From assembly GCF_964340395.1 (NCBI RefSeq), contig NC_135561.1, positions 23,621,986 through 23,685,985 of the forward strand: DNA of 64,000 bases, written 5' to 3'. The DNA is from Glandiceps talaboti. Lineage: Eukaryota > Hemichordata > Enteropneusta > Spengelidae. This document shows, in pieces, positions 1 to 64,000 of the stretch; within the stretch, counting starts at the first letter, position 1; every line of letters starts with the position of its first letter. The translations under genes and the position numbers were made by a program. The notes beneath the pieces are model-generated. The model was not told the origin of the DNA. It did not search any database and saw nothing but the letters and a program-made list of their open reading frames with translations.

Positions 1-565
1 CCATTATGGACTGGGAGGGCGTACATTATTGTTATTATTTTATAGTTTTGCCAATTCCAGTGAATTTGTAGACCGAGAAACGCAAAACAACGTATAATAT
101 ACACAGCGCTGAACATCGTCTGCCATGTTCGGCCCGGAAACTGAATACTAATCATAGCGACACACGTACGTACACGTACACACACATATACACTTCAATG
201 AACTGCTGTGAACACAAATTTGTTTCATTTTAATTTCAATCTTTTTAAAAAAAATTCTTATGGTGTTTACCCCATAAGTTCCCTGTTCTTAAATATCCAC
301 ACCTTTATTGCCTTACGGACATAAGCTTGTATTGTTATGCTCGTTCCGGGGCCGCGATGCCCAATAACGGAGTACATTATCAGTAATAATGTACAGCGAT
401 GACGTCACAAAATGCACTGGAATTGGTAATGCTATAATATAATTGCTAATATTGGTCACCAGTTTATATAGCACAAATGTGATTTGTATCAATGATGTTG
501 GCATACAAATTAATAGATTCCCTCGAACAGACAGTATAACCCACTATATATTTTTGTTACCATAG
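1..565. other. Intron sequence upstream of exon 1; nothing recognised
   Basis: AT-rich sequence with a short CA/CGTA-rich patch near 160-195. The six frames are short and broken. It ends in a splice acceptor (catag, AG at 564-565). I see no promoter and no upstream exon. Confidence 0.6.
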
Positions 566-53406
<52,841 letters not shown>

Positions 53407-53722
53407 GTGAGATTTTACACCACCTAAACTAAGTAACTCTACATGTGAAATATTGTATTTTCAATTTCATTCCATTTTTCCTAGCACCGAAAGGTAGTTG
53501 TTTGACTCATTATTACAAAGACTGGGAGCACAGTTAAAATTATACTTCAAAGCAAAAATATACCAAAAGCCAAAACCAAATGAATTGTAGAATATTTCAC
53601 AGTGCATGTATATGAATTAACGTGTGTGTAGAATTTGCAGTTGTTGGTTATTTTAACATGGTATAAATTGTTAAGTTGTTATTACAAGTAGTTGCTCTTT
53701 GTTGCATCCAAATAATCATTTT

Positions 53723-54135
<413 letters not shown>

Positions 54136-54915
54136 TGATGATTCCATCAGTGATATGTAAATTACATTGTTTGAAGTACTTTAACGTGCCAATTTTTGAC
54201 AATAAACCAATAATATAAATGGGAGCATAAAATATATAATACTGTCAAAGAATAATTACTCTGTTTTGGTTCTGTGGTAGAATAACATTTGTAAATGATC
54301 TGTTTTGGACATGATTTGCAATGTAAACATCATCGATATAGGAGTAAGGTTGCCATTTTGCAATAGCCCACTTGAGCGATGACGTATTGTATAATTCATA
54401 AAATTGAAGTTCACCACATTAAATGACAACATTTCCCATTCCCTTCAATTAATAAATTCAAGATCAATTTTATAAAGCTAAACTGAAATGAACAGTTTTT
54501 ATTTTATTTTACGGAATCATTTACAAGTTTACAATATGAATCCAACCACTTGAAACTACTCAATGGTTATTAGGCCAATGGCATGGTTTAACATGGTTAC
54601 CTATTTGTATCATGTATGTATGCATGAGAGGCAGAGTCTACATCATTCTGCTGGGGAACTAACGAGTTGGTAGCGATCTCAAATTTGTGTCACCCGTCAA
54701 TCTTATTCCAGGACCTTTTACATGATAAATTATGATATTAATGATTGTTTTAACATTCAAACTGAAATAAATTCTTATGACTTGTTCCCCATTTACTGTG
54801 ATACCTGTATGAGCCATTGCAGAGCCAGAATTTTGAGCTCTTCAAACACATTATTAATGATATGCAAATTATTATGTAAATGAGACCCCCCCCTTTATCA
54901 AATTTGTGGATGCAT
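54136..54915. other. Intron 30 segment; nothing recognised
   Basis: About 780 bp of unique sequence. No exon fits phase 2 plus a dynein AAA5/AAA6 motif. Confidence 0.55.
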
Positions 54916-54916
54916 G

Positions 54917-55448
54917 CAAGTATGTATGTATGTATGTATGTATGTATGTATGTATGTATGTATGTATGTATGTATGTATGTATGTACGTACGTATGTACG
55001 TGTGTGTGTGTATGTATGTATGTATGTATGTGTGTATGTATGTATGTATATATATATGTACGTACATACGTACGTGTGTGTATGTATGTACGTACGTACG
55101 TACGTACGTACGTATGTATGTGTGTATATGTGTATGTATATATGTATGTATGTACGTACGTACGTACGTACGTACGTACGTACGTACGTACGTACGTACA
55201 TATGTATGTACGTACGTATGTATGTATGTATGTATGTATGTATGTATGTATGTATGTATGTATGTATGTATGTATGTATGTACGTACGTATGTATGTATG
55301 TACGTATGTATGTATGTACATACATACGCACATGCATACATACATACATACATACATACATACATACATACATACATACATACATACATACATACATACA
55401 TACATACATACATACATACATACATACATACATACATACATACATACG
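54917..55448. repeat. ATGT/ACGT/ATAC tetranucleotide tract with long inverted-repeat potential
   Basis: (TATG)n on the left, (TACG)n in the middle, (TATG)n again to 55316, then (CATA)n from 55319 to 55446. TATG and CATA are reverse complements, so ~100-125-bp arms can fold about 55318. All six frames are open. Confidence 0.95.
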
Positions 55449-56104
55449 TATGTAGACAGACTTTTTGAGAAACTAAAGGAGGACTAGTAGATTTCCAAGC
55501 AAGACTAGGGGATATCAATTTCCACTTAGTCTAGTATTTTTTGACAAGCATGTTTAACCCCTGAACTTCATGGGGATGTTTCTTAAAGTGTTATTCTGCA
55601 CTTATTGTTCAAAACATATTGATTGGGTAGGCAAGTGGATAGACATCCAAAAGCTAAATGCAAATATGTCCAGCAACAAGACCATGCCCATAGCAACAAC
55701 CAAATGATGGCACGTCCCACACATGGTAAAGGTAACAACAGGGCTGGATAGACAACCAGATAAACATAAACTAAAAACTGTACAGTTGTGCTGCAACCCC
55801 ATTGGTGCTATTTTCGTTGTTGAGTGTTTGCGTTAGTTCATCTCCATGACAACCATTACCATGGTGACCATAGTGAAATAACTTGCTGCTATATGATAGA
55901 CAGTGTTCTATGTGTTTGATGATTTGTTGCATACACTGCTATGATACTTAGTAACCTGACCTAGTTATCATAGTATGCTATATTCTAGTTCCACATTTCA
56001 CCACCATTTTAGAATAAAGAGTCTCAAGATAGAACCCTAGTTTAGGGAAAATGAAGGCTGAAAGATTTTGTTGTTTGCACCAATCTAATTTGGTTACCAA
56101 AACA
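55449..56104. other. Intron 30 segment; nothing recognised
   Basis: About 650 bp of unique sequence with short cagacagac-type and ccatggtgacc motifs. No exon. Confidence 0.5.
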
Positions 56105-56106
56105 CA

Positions 56107-59100
56107 TTATTCTGACTGACATAGAGTGTGAGTGAAGTTAGCTGTCAATGACTGACTTAGAGTGTGAGTGAAGTTAGCTGTCAATGACTGACTTAGAGTG
56201 TGTGTGAAGTTAGCTGTCAATGACTGACTTAGAGTGTGAGTGAAGTTAGCTGTTAATGACTGACTTAGAATGAGACTGAAGTTAGCTGTCAATGACTGAC
56301 TTAGAATGAGACTGAAGTTAGCTGTCAATGACTGACTTAGAGTTTGACTGAAGTTAGCTGTCAATGACTCACTTAGAGTGTGACTGAAGTTAGCTTTCAA
56401 TGACTGACTTAGAGTGTGAGTGAAGTTAGCTGTCAATGACTGACTTAGAGTGTGACTGAAGTTAGCTGTCAATGACTGACTTAGAGTGTGACTGAAGTTA
56501 GCTGTCAATGACTGACTTAGAGTGTGAGTGAAGTTAGCTGTCAATGACTGACTTAGAGTGTGAGTGAAGTTAGCTGTCAATGACTGACTTAGAGTGTGAC
56601 TGAAGTTAACTGTCAATGACTGACATAGAGTGTGACTGAAGTTAGCTGTCAATGACTGACTTAGAGTGACTGAATTTAGCTGTCAATTACTGACTTAGAG
56701 TGTGAGTGAAGTTAGCTGTCAATGACTGACTTAGAGTGTGACTGAAGTTAGCTGTCAATGACTGACATAGATTGTGACTGAAGTTAGCTGTCTGTCAATG
56801 ACTGACTTAGAATGAGACTGAAGTTAGCTGTCAATGACTGACTTAGAATGAGACTGAAGTTAGCTGTCAATGACTGACTTAGAGTGTGAGTGAAGTTAGC
56901 TGTCAATGACTGACTTAGAGTGTGACTGAAGTTAGCTGTCAATGACTGACTTAGATTGTGACTGAAGTTAGCTGTCAATGACTGACTTAGAGTGTGAGTG
57001 AAGTTAGCTGTCAATGACTGACTTAGAGTGTGACTGAAGTTAGCTGTCAATGACTGACTTAGATTGTGACTGAAGTTAGCTGTCAATGACTGACTTAGAG
57101 TGTGAGTGAAGTTAGCTGTCAATGACTGACTTAGAGTGTGACTGAAGTTAGCTGTCAATGACTGACTTAGATTGTGACTGAAGTTAGCTGTCAATTACTG
57201 ACTTAGAGTGTGAGTGAAGTTAGCTGTCAATGACTGACTTAGAGTGTGAGTGAAGTTAGCTGTCAATGACTAACTTAGAGTGACTGAAGTTAGCTGTCAA
57301 TGACTGACTTAGAGTGTGAGTGAAGTTAGCTTTCAATGACTGACTTAGCGTGTGAGTGAAGTTAGCTGTCAATGACTGACTTAGAGTGTAACTGAAGTTA
57401 GCTGTCAATGACTGACTTAGATTGTGACTGAAGTTAGCTGTCAATGACTGACTTAGAATGAGACTGAAGTTAGCTGTCAATGACTGACTTAGAGTGTGAG
57501 TGAAGTTAGCTGTCAATGACTGACTTAGAGTGTAACTGAAGTTAGCTGTCAATGACTGACTTAGATTGTGACTGAAGTTAGCTGTCAATGACTGACTTAG
57601 AGTGTGAGTGAAGTTAGCTGTCAATGACTGACTTAGAGTGTGAGTGAAGTTAGCTGTCAATGACTAACTTAGAGTGACTGAAGTTAGCTGTCAATGACTG
57701 ACTTAGAGTGTGAGTGAAGTTAGCTTTCAATGACTGACTTAGAGTGTGAGTGAAGTTAGCTGTCAATGACTGACTTAGAGTGAGTGAAGTTAGCTGTCAA
57801 TGAGTGACTTAGAGTGTGACTGAAGTTAGCTGTCAATGACTGACTTAGAGTGTGACTGAAGTTAGCTGTCAATGAGTGACATAGAGTGTGACTGAAGTTA
57901 GCTGTCAATGAGTGACACAGAGTGTGAGTGAAGTTAGCTGTGAATGACTGACTTAGAGTGTGACTGAAGTTAGCTGTCAATGACTGACATAGAGTGTGAC
58001 TGAAGTTAGCTGTCAATGAGTGACACAGAGTGTGAGTGAAGTTAGCTGTCAATGACTGACTTAGAGTGTGACTGAAGTTAGCTGTCAATGACTGACTTAG
58101 AGTTTGAGTGAAGTTAGCTGTCAATGACTGACATAGAGTGTGACTGAAGTTAGCTGTCAATGACTGACTTAGAGTGTGACTGAAGTTAGCTGTCAATGAG
58201 TGACACAGAGTGTGAGTGAAGTTAGCTGTGAATGACTGACTTAGAGTGTGACTGAAGTTAGCTGTCAATGACTGACATAGAGTGTGACTGAAGTTAGCTG
58301 TCAATGAGTGACACAGAGTGTGAGTGAAGTTAGCTGTGAATGACTGACTTAGAGTGTGACTGAAGTTAGCTGTCAATGACTGACATAGAGTGTGACTGAA
58401 GTTAGCTGTCAATGAGTGACACAGAGTGTGAGTGAAGTTAGCTGTCAATGACTGACTTAGAGTGTGACTGAAGTTAGCTGTCAATGACTGACTTAGAGTT
58501 TGAGTGAAGTTAGCTGTCAATGACTGACATAGAGTGTGACTGAAGTTAGCTGTCAATGACTGACTTAGAGTGTGACTGAAGTTAGCTGTCAATGAGTGAC
58601 ACAGAGTGTGAGTGAAGTTAGCTGTGAATGACTGACTTAGAGTGTGACTGAAGTTAGCTGTCAATGACTGACATAGAGTGTGACTGAAGTTAGCTGTCAA
58701 TGAGTGACACAGAGTGTGAGTGAAGTTAGCTGTCAATGACTGACTTAGAGTGTGACTGAAGTTAGCTGTCAATGACTGACTTAGAGTTTGAGTGAAGTTA
58801 GCTGTCAGTGACTGACATAGAGTGTGACTGAAGTTAGCTGTCAATGACTGACTTAGAGTGTGAGTGAAGTTAGCTGTCAATGAGTGACACAGAGTGTGAG
58901 TGAAGTTAGCTGTCAATGACTGACTTAGAGTTTGAGTGAAGTTAGCTGTCAATGACTGACATAGAGTGAGTGAAGTTAGCTGTCAATGACTGACTTAGAG
59001 TGTGACTGAAGTTAGCTGTCAATGAGTGACATAGAGTGTGAGTGAAGTTAGCTGTCAATGACTGACATAGAGTGTGACTGAAGTTAGCTGTCAATGACTG

Positions 59101-59745
59101 ACTTAGAGTGTGACTGAAGTTAGCTGTCAATGAGTGACACAGAGTGTGAGTGAAGTTAGCTGTCAATGACTGACTTAGAGTGTGACTGAAGTTAGCTGTC
59201 AATGACTGACATAGAGTGTGAGTGAAGTTAGCTGTCAATGAGTGACACAGAGTGTGACTGAAGTTAGCTGTCAATGACTGACTTAGAGTTTGAGTGAAGT
59301 TAGCTGTCAATGACTGACTTAGAGTGTGAGTGGAGTTAGCTGTTAATGACTGACTTAGAGTTTGAGTGAAGTTAGCTGTCAATGTCTGACTTAGAGTGTG
59401 AGTGAAGTTAGCTGTCAATGACTGACATAGAGTGTGAGTGAAGTTAGCTGTCAATGACTGACTTAGAGTGTGACTGAAGTTAGCTGTCAATGACTGACTT
59501 AGAGTGTGACTGAAGTTAGCTGTCAATGACTGACTTAGAGTTTGAGAGAAGTTAGCTGTCAATGACTGACTTAGAGTGTGAGTGAAGTTAGCTGTCAATG
59601 AGTGACACAGAGTGTGACTGAAGTTAGCTGTCAATGACTGACTTAGAGTTTGAGAGAAGTTAGCTGTCAATGACTGACTTAGAGTGTGAGTGAAGTTAGG
59701 TGTCAATGAGTGACACAGAGTGTGAGTGAAGTTAGCTTTCAATGA
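56107..59745. repeat. Minisatellite, 36-bp unit, ~100 copies, with higher-order structure
   Basis: Unit tgaagttagctgtcaatgac plus tgacttagagtgtgag. Common variants: gtgac/gtgag, acttag/acatag/acacag, gtgtg/gtttg and the 33-bp form lacking tgt. Marker gctgtgaatg occurs at 57937, 58225, 58333 and 58621 (spacings 288, 108, 288 bp). The minus frame encodes a 12-residue LTANFSHTLSQS repeat. Confidence 0.97.
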
Positions 59746-60031
59746 CCAAACTATATACTGACTCTTTTGTTTCTTGAAATAACTGGAATATGGCATATTG
59801 GTGTTAAGGTGTGCTAGATAGCATGGCATGAGAAACCCTACAAGCTACCCGACATGTAAACACTGCTGTGACATTTTAAAGCCACTATTAAAGTCACAGC
59901 ATGGTTTCTAGTCTGTAAGGTATGGCATGACGGGTGCCCTCACATATTGGCCAACCCCTCCCTGAGAGGAGGCCAGTGAGGAGGCCAGTGAGGATGGAAC
60001 GTCACGACGTATCTTACAGTGTACATGGTTT

Positions 60032-60335
60032 CTAACTGTATAAACTATTGCATACTTGACAAGGGGCTACATTTTAACACTTTGTAAGGTTGGACTGTAT
60101 AAACTATTGCATACTTGACAAGGGGCTACATTTTAACACTTTGTAAGGTTGGACTGTATAAACTATTGCATACTTGACAAGGGGCTACATTTTAACACTT
60201 TGTAAGGTTGGACTGTATAAACTATTGCATACTTGACAAGGGGCTACATTTTAACACTTTGTAAGGTTGGACTGTATAAACTATTGCATACTTGACAAGG
60301 GGCTACATTTTAACACTTTGTAAGGTTGGACTGTA
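60032..60335. repeat. Minisatellite, 59-bp unit, 5 copies
   Basis: Unit gactgtataaactattgcat plus acttgacaaggggctacatt and ttaacactttgtaaggttg. Identical copies. Confidence 0.95.
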
Positions 60336-60650
60336 TCCTAGATTTAATATGTTAATCAGTGATGTCATAACTCTTTGTTTTTTTCTTTCCTTGACACTTT
60401 GGATGACTCTAGATGGTATGTACAAATCAAGTCTTGTGTTTTAATGCTGCATGTACTTTCTTCAATTTCTTTACAACTAAATTCGACATAGAAGCAATGC
60501 TTTAGCATGTAGTTTTGCATAGATTGACTTACAGATAGCAAGTCTAATTAACCCAATAAATCGTTGCATTCCAGAAAGTCTATAGAATAAAGTTAGTGTA
60601 GAAATAGGATTTATGAGGGTTTGTAGACCTAGAGTGAGAGATAACAATAC
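60336..60650. other. Intron 30 segment; nothing recognised
   Basis: About 315 bp of unique AT-rich sequence between two arrays. Confidence 0.5.
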
Positions 60651-60651
60651 T

Positions 60652-62096
60652 AAGATATACTTAGAACATAGAGATAAATAATTATTATTGTAAATATACT
60701 TAGAACATAGAGATAAATAATTATTATTGTAAATATACTTAGAACATAGAGATAAATAATTATTATTGTAAATATACTTAGAACATAGAGATAAATAATT
60801 ATTATTGTAAATATACTTAGAACATAGAGATAAATAGTTATTATTGTAAATATACTTAGAACATAGAGATAAATAATTATTATTGTAAATATACTTAGAA
60901 TATAGAGATAAATAGTTATTATTGTAAATATACTTAGAATATAGAGATAAATAGTTATTATTGTAAATATACTTAGAACATAGAGATAAATAATTATTAT
61001 TGTAAATATACTTAGAATATAGAGATAAATAATTATTATTGTAAATATACTTAGAATATAGAGATAAATAGTTATTATTGTAAATATACTTAGAATATAG
61101 AGATAAATAATTATTATTGTAAATATACTTAGAATATAGAGATAAATAGTTATTATTGTAAATATACTTAGAATATAGAGATAAATAATTATTATTGTAA
61201 ATATACTTAGAATATAGAGATAAATAGTTATTATTGTAAATATACTTAGAATATAGAGATAAATAGTTATTATTGTAAATATACTTAGAACATAGAGATA
61301 AATAATTATTATTGTAAATATACTTAGAATATAGAGATAAATAGTTATTATTGTAAATATACTTAGAATATAGAGATAAATAATTATTATTGTAAATATA
61401 CTTAGAACATAGAGATAAATAATTATTATTGTAAATATACTTAGAATATAGAGATAAATAGTTATTATTGTAAATATACTTAGAATATAGAGATAAATAG
61501 TTATTATTGTAAATATACTTAGAATATAGAGATAAATAGTTATTATTGTAAATATACTTAGAATATAGAGATAAATAGTTATTATTGTAAATATACTTAG
61601 AACATAGAGATAAATAATTATTATTGTAAATATACTTAGAATATAGAGATAAATAGTTATTATTGTAAATATACTTAGAATATAGAGATAAATAATTATT
61701 ATTGTAAATATACTTAGAATATAGAGATAAATAGTTATTATTGTAAATATACTTAGAATATAGAGATAAATAGTTATTATTGTAAATATACTTAGAATAT
61801 AGAGATAAATAGTTATTATTGTAAATATACTTAGAATATAGAGATAAATAGTTATTATTGTAAATATACTTAGAATATAGAGATAAATAGTTATTATTGT
61901 AAATATACTTAGAATATAGAGATAAATAGTTATTATTGTAAATATACTTAGAATATAGAGATAAATAGTTATTATTGTAAATATACTTAGAACATAGAGA
62001 TAAATAATTATTATTGTAAATATACTTAGAACATAGAGATAAATAATTATTATTGTAAATATACTTAGAACATAGAGATAAATAGTTATTATTGTA
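60652..62096. repeat. Minisatellite, 39-bp unit, ~37 copies
   Basis: Unit aatatacttagaatatagag plus ataaatagttattattgta. Two variable sites (aacata/aatata and aatagtt/aataatt) tend to co-vary. The 39-bp length gives a 544-codon minus frame of 13-residue repeats (YNNNYLSLYSKYI). Confidence 0.97.
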
Positions 62097-62380
62097 AATT
62101 AATTGAGACATAATGGTCTTAAATTGTAATTATGCTTGTTTAACAATTTTTATTAAATATCAAAATAGTCAAGATTGCTATTGGAATTTTCATGACTAGA
62201 TGTTTTGTCATTGCCGTATCAAATTATACATGTGTGTATTAATGGACAAAAGTGTATCAAAAATTAATAGAAAATTATGAAGAGAAAATAAACATGATAA
62301 ATCATTTATTCCAATGAATTGTGTTTTGTTGTCAGGCCACCGAGAAAATAAAAAACTTATACCATGATAACTAAACCATC
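62097..62380. other. Intron 30 segment; nothing recognised
   Basis: Unique AT-rich sequence between arrays. Confidence 0.5.
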
Positions 62381-62384
62381 ACAG

Positions 62385-64000
62385 AACTGATGACATCATA
62401 TACATAACTGATGACATCATATACATAACATGATGACATAGTATACAGGACATCATAATATATAGAACTAATGACATCATATACAGAACTGATGACATAG
62501 TATACAGAACTGATGACATAGTATACAGTACTGATGACATAGTATACAGAACTGATGACATAGTATACAGTACTGATGACATAGTGTACAGTACAGATGA
62601 CATAGTATACAGAACTGATGACATAGTATACAAAACTGATGACATAGTATACAGAACTGATGACATAGTATACAGTACTGATGACATAGTATACAGTACT
62701 GATGACATAGTATACAGTACTGATGACATAGTGTACAGTACAGATGACATAGTATACAAAACTGATGACATAGTATACAAAACTGATGACATAGTATACA
62801 GTTCTGATGACATAGTATACAGTACTGATGACATAGTATACAGAACTGATGACATAGTGTACAGTACAGATGACATAGTATACAGAACTGATGACATAGT
62901 ATACAGTACTGATGACATAGTATACAGTACTGATGACATAGTATACAGTACTGATGACATAGTATACAGTACAGATGACATAGTATACAGGACATCATAG
63001 TGTATAGAAATGATGACATCATTGTGTATAGAACTGATGACATCACAGTGTATATAGAAGTGATGACATAATATACAGGACATCATAGTGTATAGAACTG
63101 ATGACATAGTGTATAGAACTGATGACATCATAGTGTATAGAACTGATGACATCATAGTGTATAGAACTGATGACATCATAGTGTATAGAACTGATCACAT
63201 CATAGTGTATAGAAGTGATAACATAATATACAGGACATCATGGTGTATAGAACTGATGACATAGTATACAGAACGGATGACATAGTATACAGAACTGATG
63301 ACATAGTATATAGAACTGATGACATAGTATATAGAACTGATGACATAGTATACAGGACATCATAGTGTATAGAACTGATGACATCATAGTGTATAGAACT
63401 GATGACATCATAGTGTATAGAACTGATGACATCATAGTGTATAGAACTGATGACATCATAGTGTGTAGAACTGATGACATCATAGTGTATAGAACTGATG
63501 ACATCACAGTGTGTAGAATTGATGATATCACAGTGTATAGAACTGATGACATCATAGTGTATAGAACTGATGACATCACAGTGTATAGAACTGATGACAT
63601 CACAGTGTATAGAACTGATGACATCACAGTGTATAGAACTGATGACATCACAGTGTATAGAAGTGATGACATAGTGTATAGAACTGATGACATCATAGTG
63701 TATAGAACTGATGACATCACAGTGTGTAGAACTGATGACATAATATACAGGACATCATAGTGTATAGAACTGATGACATCATAGTGTATAGAACTGATGA
63801 CATCATAGTGTTTAGAACTGATGACATCACAGTGTATAGAACTGATGACATCATAGTGTGTAGAACTGATGACATAGTGTATAGAACTGATGACATCATA
63901 GTGTATAGAACTGATGACATCATAGTGTATAGAACTGATGACATCATAGTGTATAGAACTGATGACATCTCAGTGTATAGAACTGATGACATCATAGTGT
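62385..64000. repeat. Two-length minisatellite (21 and 24 bp), ~70 copies, runs off the window
   Basis: Units aactgatgacatagtataca+g and aactgatgacatcatagtgt+atag. Blocks of the short form (62480-62985) and the long form (63100-64000) alternate, separated by aggacatcata spacers that recur at about 62448, 62989, 63078, 63233, 63355 and 63748. Open frames on both strands follow from the unit and are not genes. Confidence 0.96.

Noticed and set aside
54750-55518. Six overlapping frames (MYVCMYVC, THTYIHTYI)
   Set aside because: ATGT/ATAC tetranucleotide translation; open in all frames.
55602-55802. 66-codon minus-strand frame with hydrophobic stretch
   Set aside because: Membrane-like composition, but no homology I recognise, no context and no splice support.
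56107-59829. Series of minus-strand frames with a 12-residue LTANFSHTLSQS repeat
   Set aside because: The 36-bp unit is a multiple of 3. Frames end wherever a 33-bp or irregular unit occurs. Intronic to the dynein gene.
60477-62111. 544-codon minus-strand frame (YNNNYLSLYSKYI repeats)
   Set aside because: A 39-bp unit is a multiple of 3 and keeps one frame open; no promoter, splice or homology support.

Overview
The window is from an animal nuclear genome, probably a marine invertebrate. It is AT-rich, has spliceosomal introns with GT/AG borders, and carries several retrotransposon remnants. The exact phylum cannot be read from the sequence.

One gene dominates: a dynein heavy chain on the + strand. 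I assembled 30 internal exons between 566 and 53406 by hand. All 29 exon-exon junctions are phase-compatible and the joined reading frame (5,050 nt, about 1,683 codons) has no stop. It runs from the end of AAA1, through AAA2, AAA3, AAA4, the coiled-coil stalk with its microtubule-binding domain, and into AAA5. Both ends of the gene lie outside the window. AAA2 and AAA3 keep P-loops (GPAGCGKS, GENGCGKT). AAA4 has lost the P-loop lysine (AEGSPGLAS). AAA5 carries an acidic insertion of about 125 residues. The protein is a divergent axonemal-type heavy chain; a DNHD1-like protein is my best guess but is unproven.

Coding sequence is only about 8% of the window. By rough addition, about 32 kb (half) is tandem repeats. 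Nearly every long intron holds its own minisatellite, usually with 30-60 bp units, along with (GA)n, (GT)n, (AT)n, (TAG)n and ATGT-type microsatellites. From 53407 to the right edge (over 10.5 kb) there is no recognisable exon, only repeats and short unique stretches. The very long open frames over the arrays, mostly on the minus strand, arise because the short units lack stop codons; they are not treated as genes.

Intron 8 (7758-12570) is a mobile-element graveyard. It holds a dispersed repeat, a foldback element, a non-LTR reverse-transcriptase tail, and a decayed DIRS-like tyrosine-recombinase retrotransposon (minus strand). Pieces of that element's RT have been amplified into two minisatellites. 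Other elements include large foldbacks, a GT-bearing element present twice, a dispersed repeat family with TGACCT-rich segments, LINE 3' tails and a possible piggyBac-type end.

The most striking pattern is that tandem duplication has repeatedly copied exon-intron junctions of this gene. The exon 24 end with its splice donor is present about 34 times. The exon 28 acceptor is present about 11 times. Smaller or older copies lie beside exons 1, 10, 13, 23 and 26. The splicing machinery must therefore choose the right site among many look-alikes.
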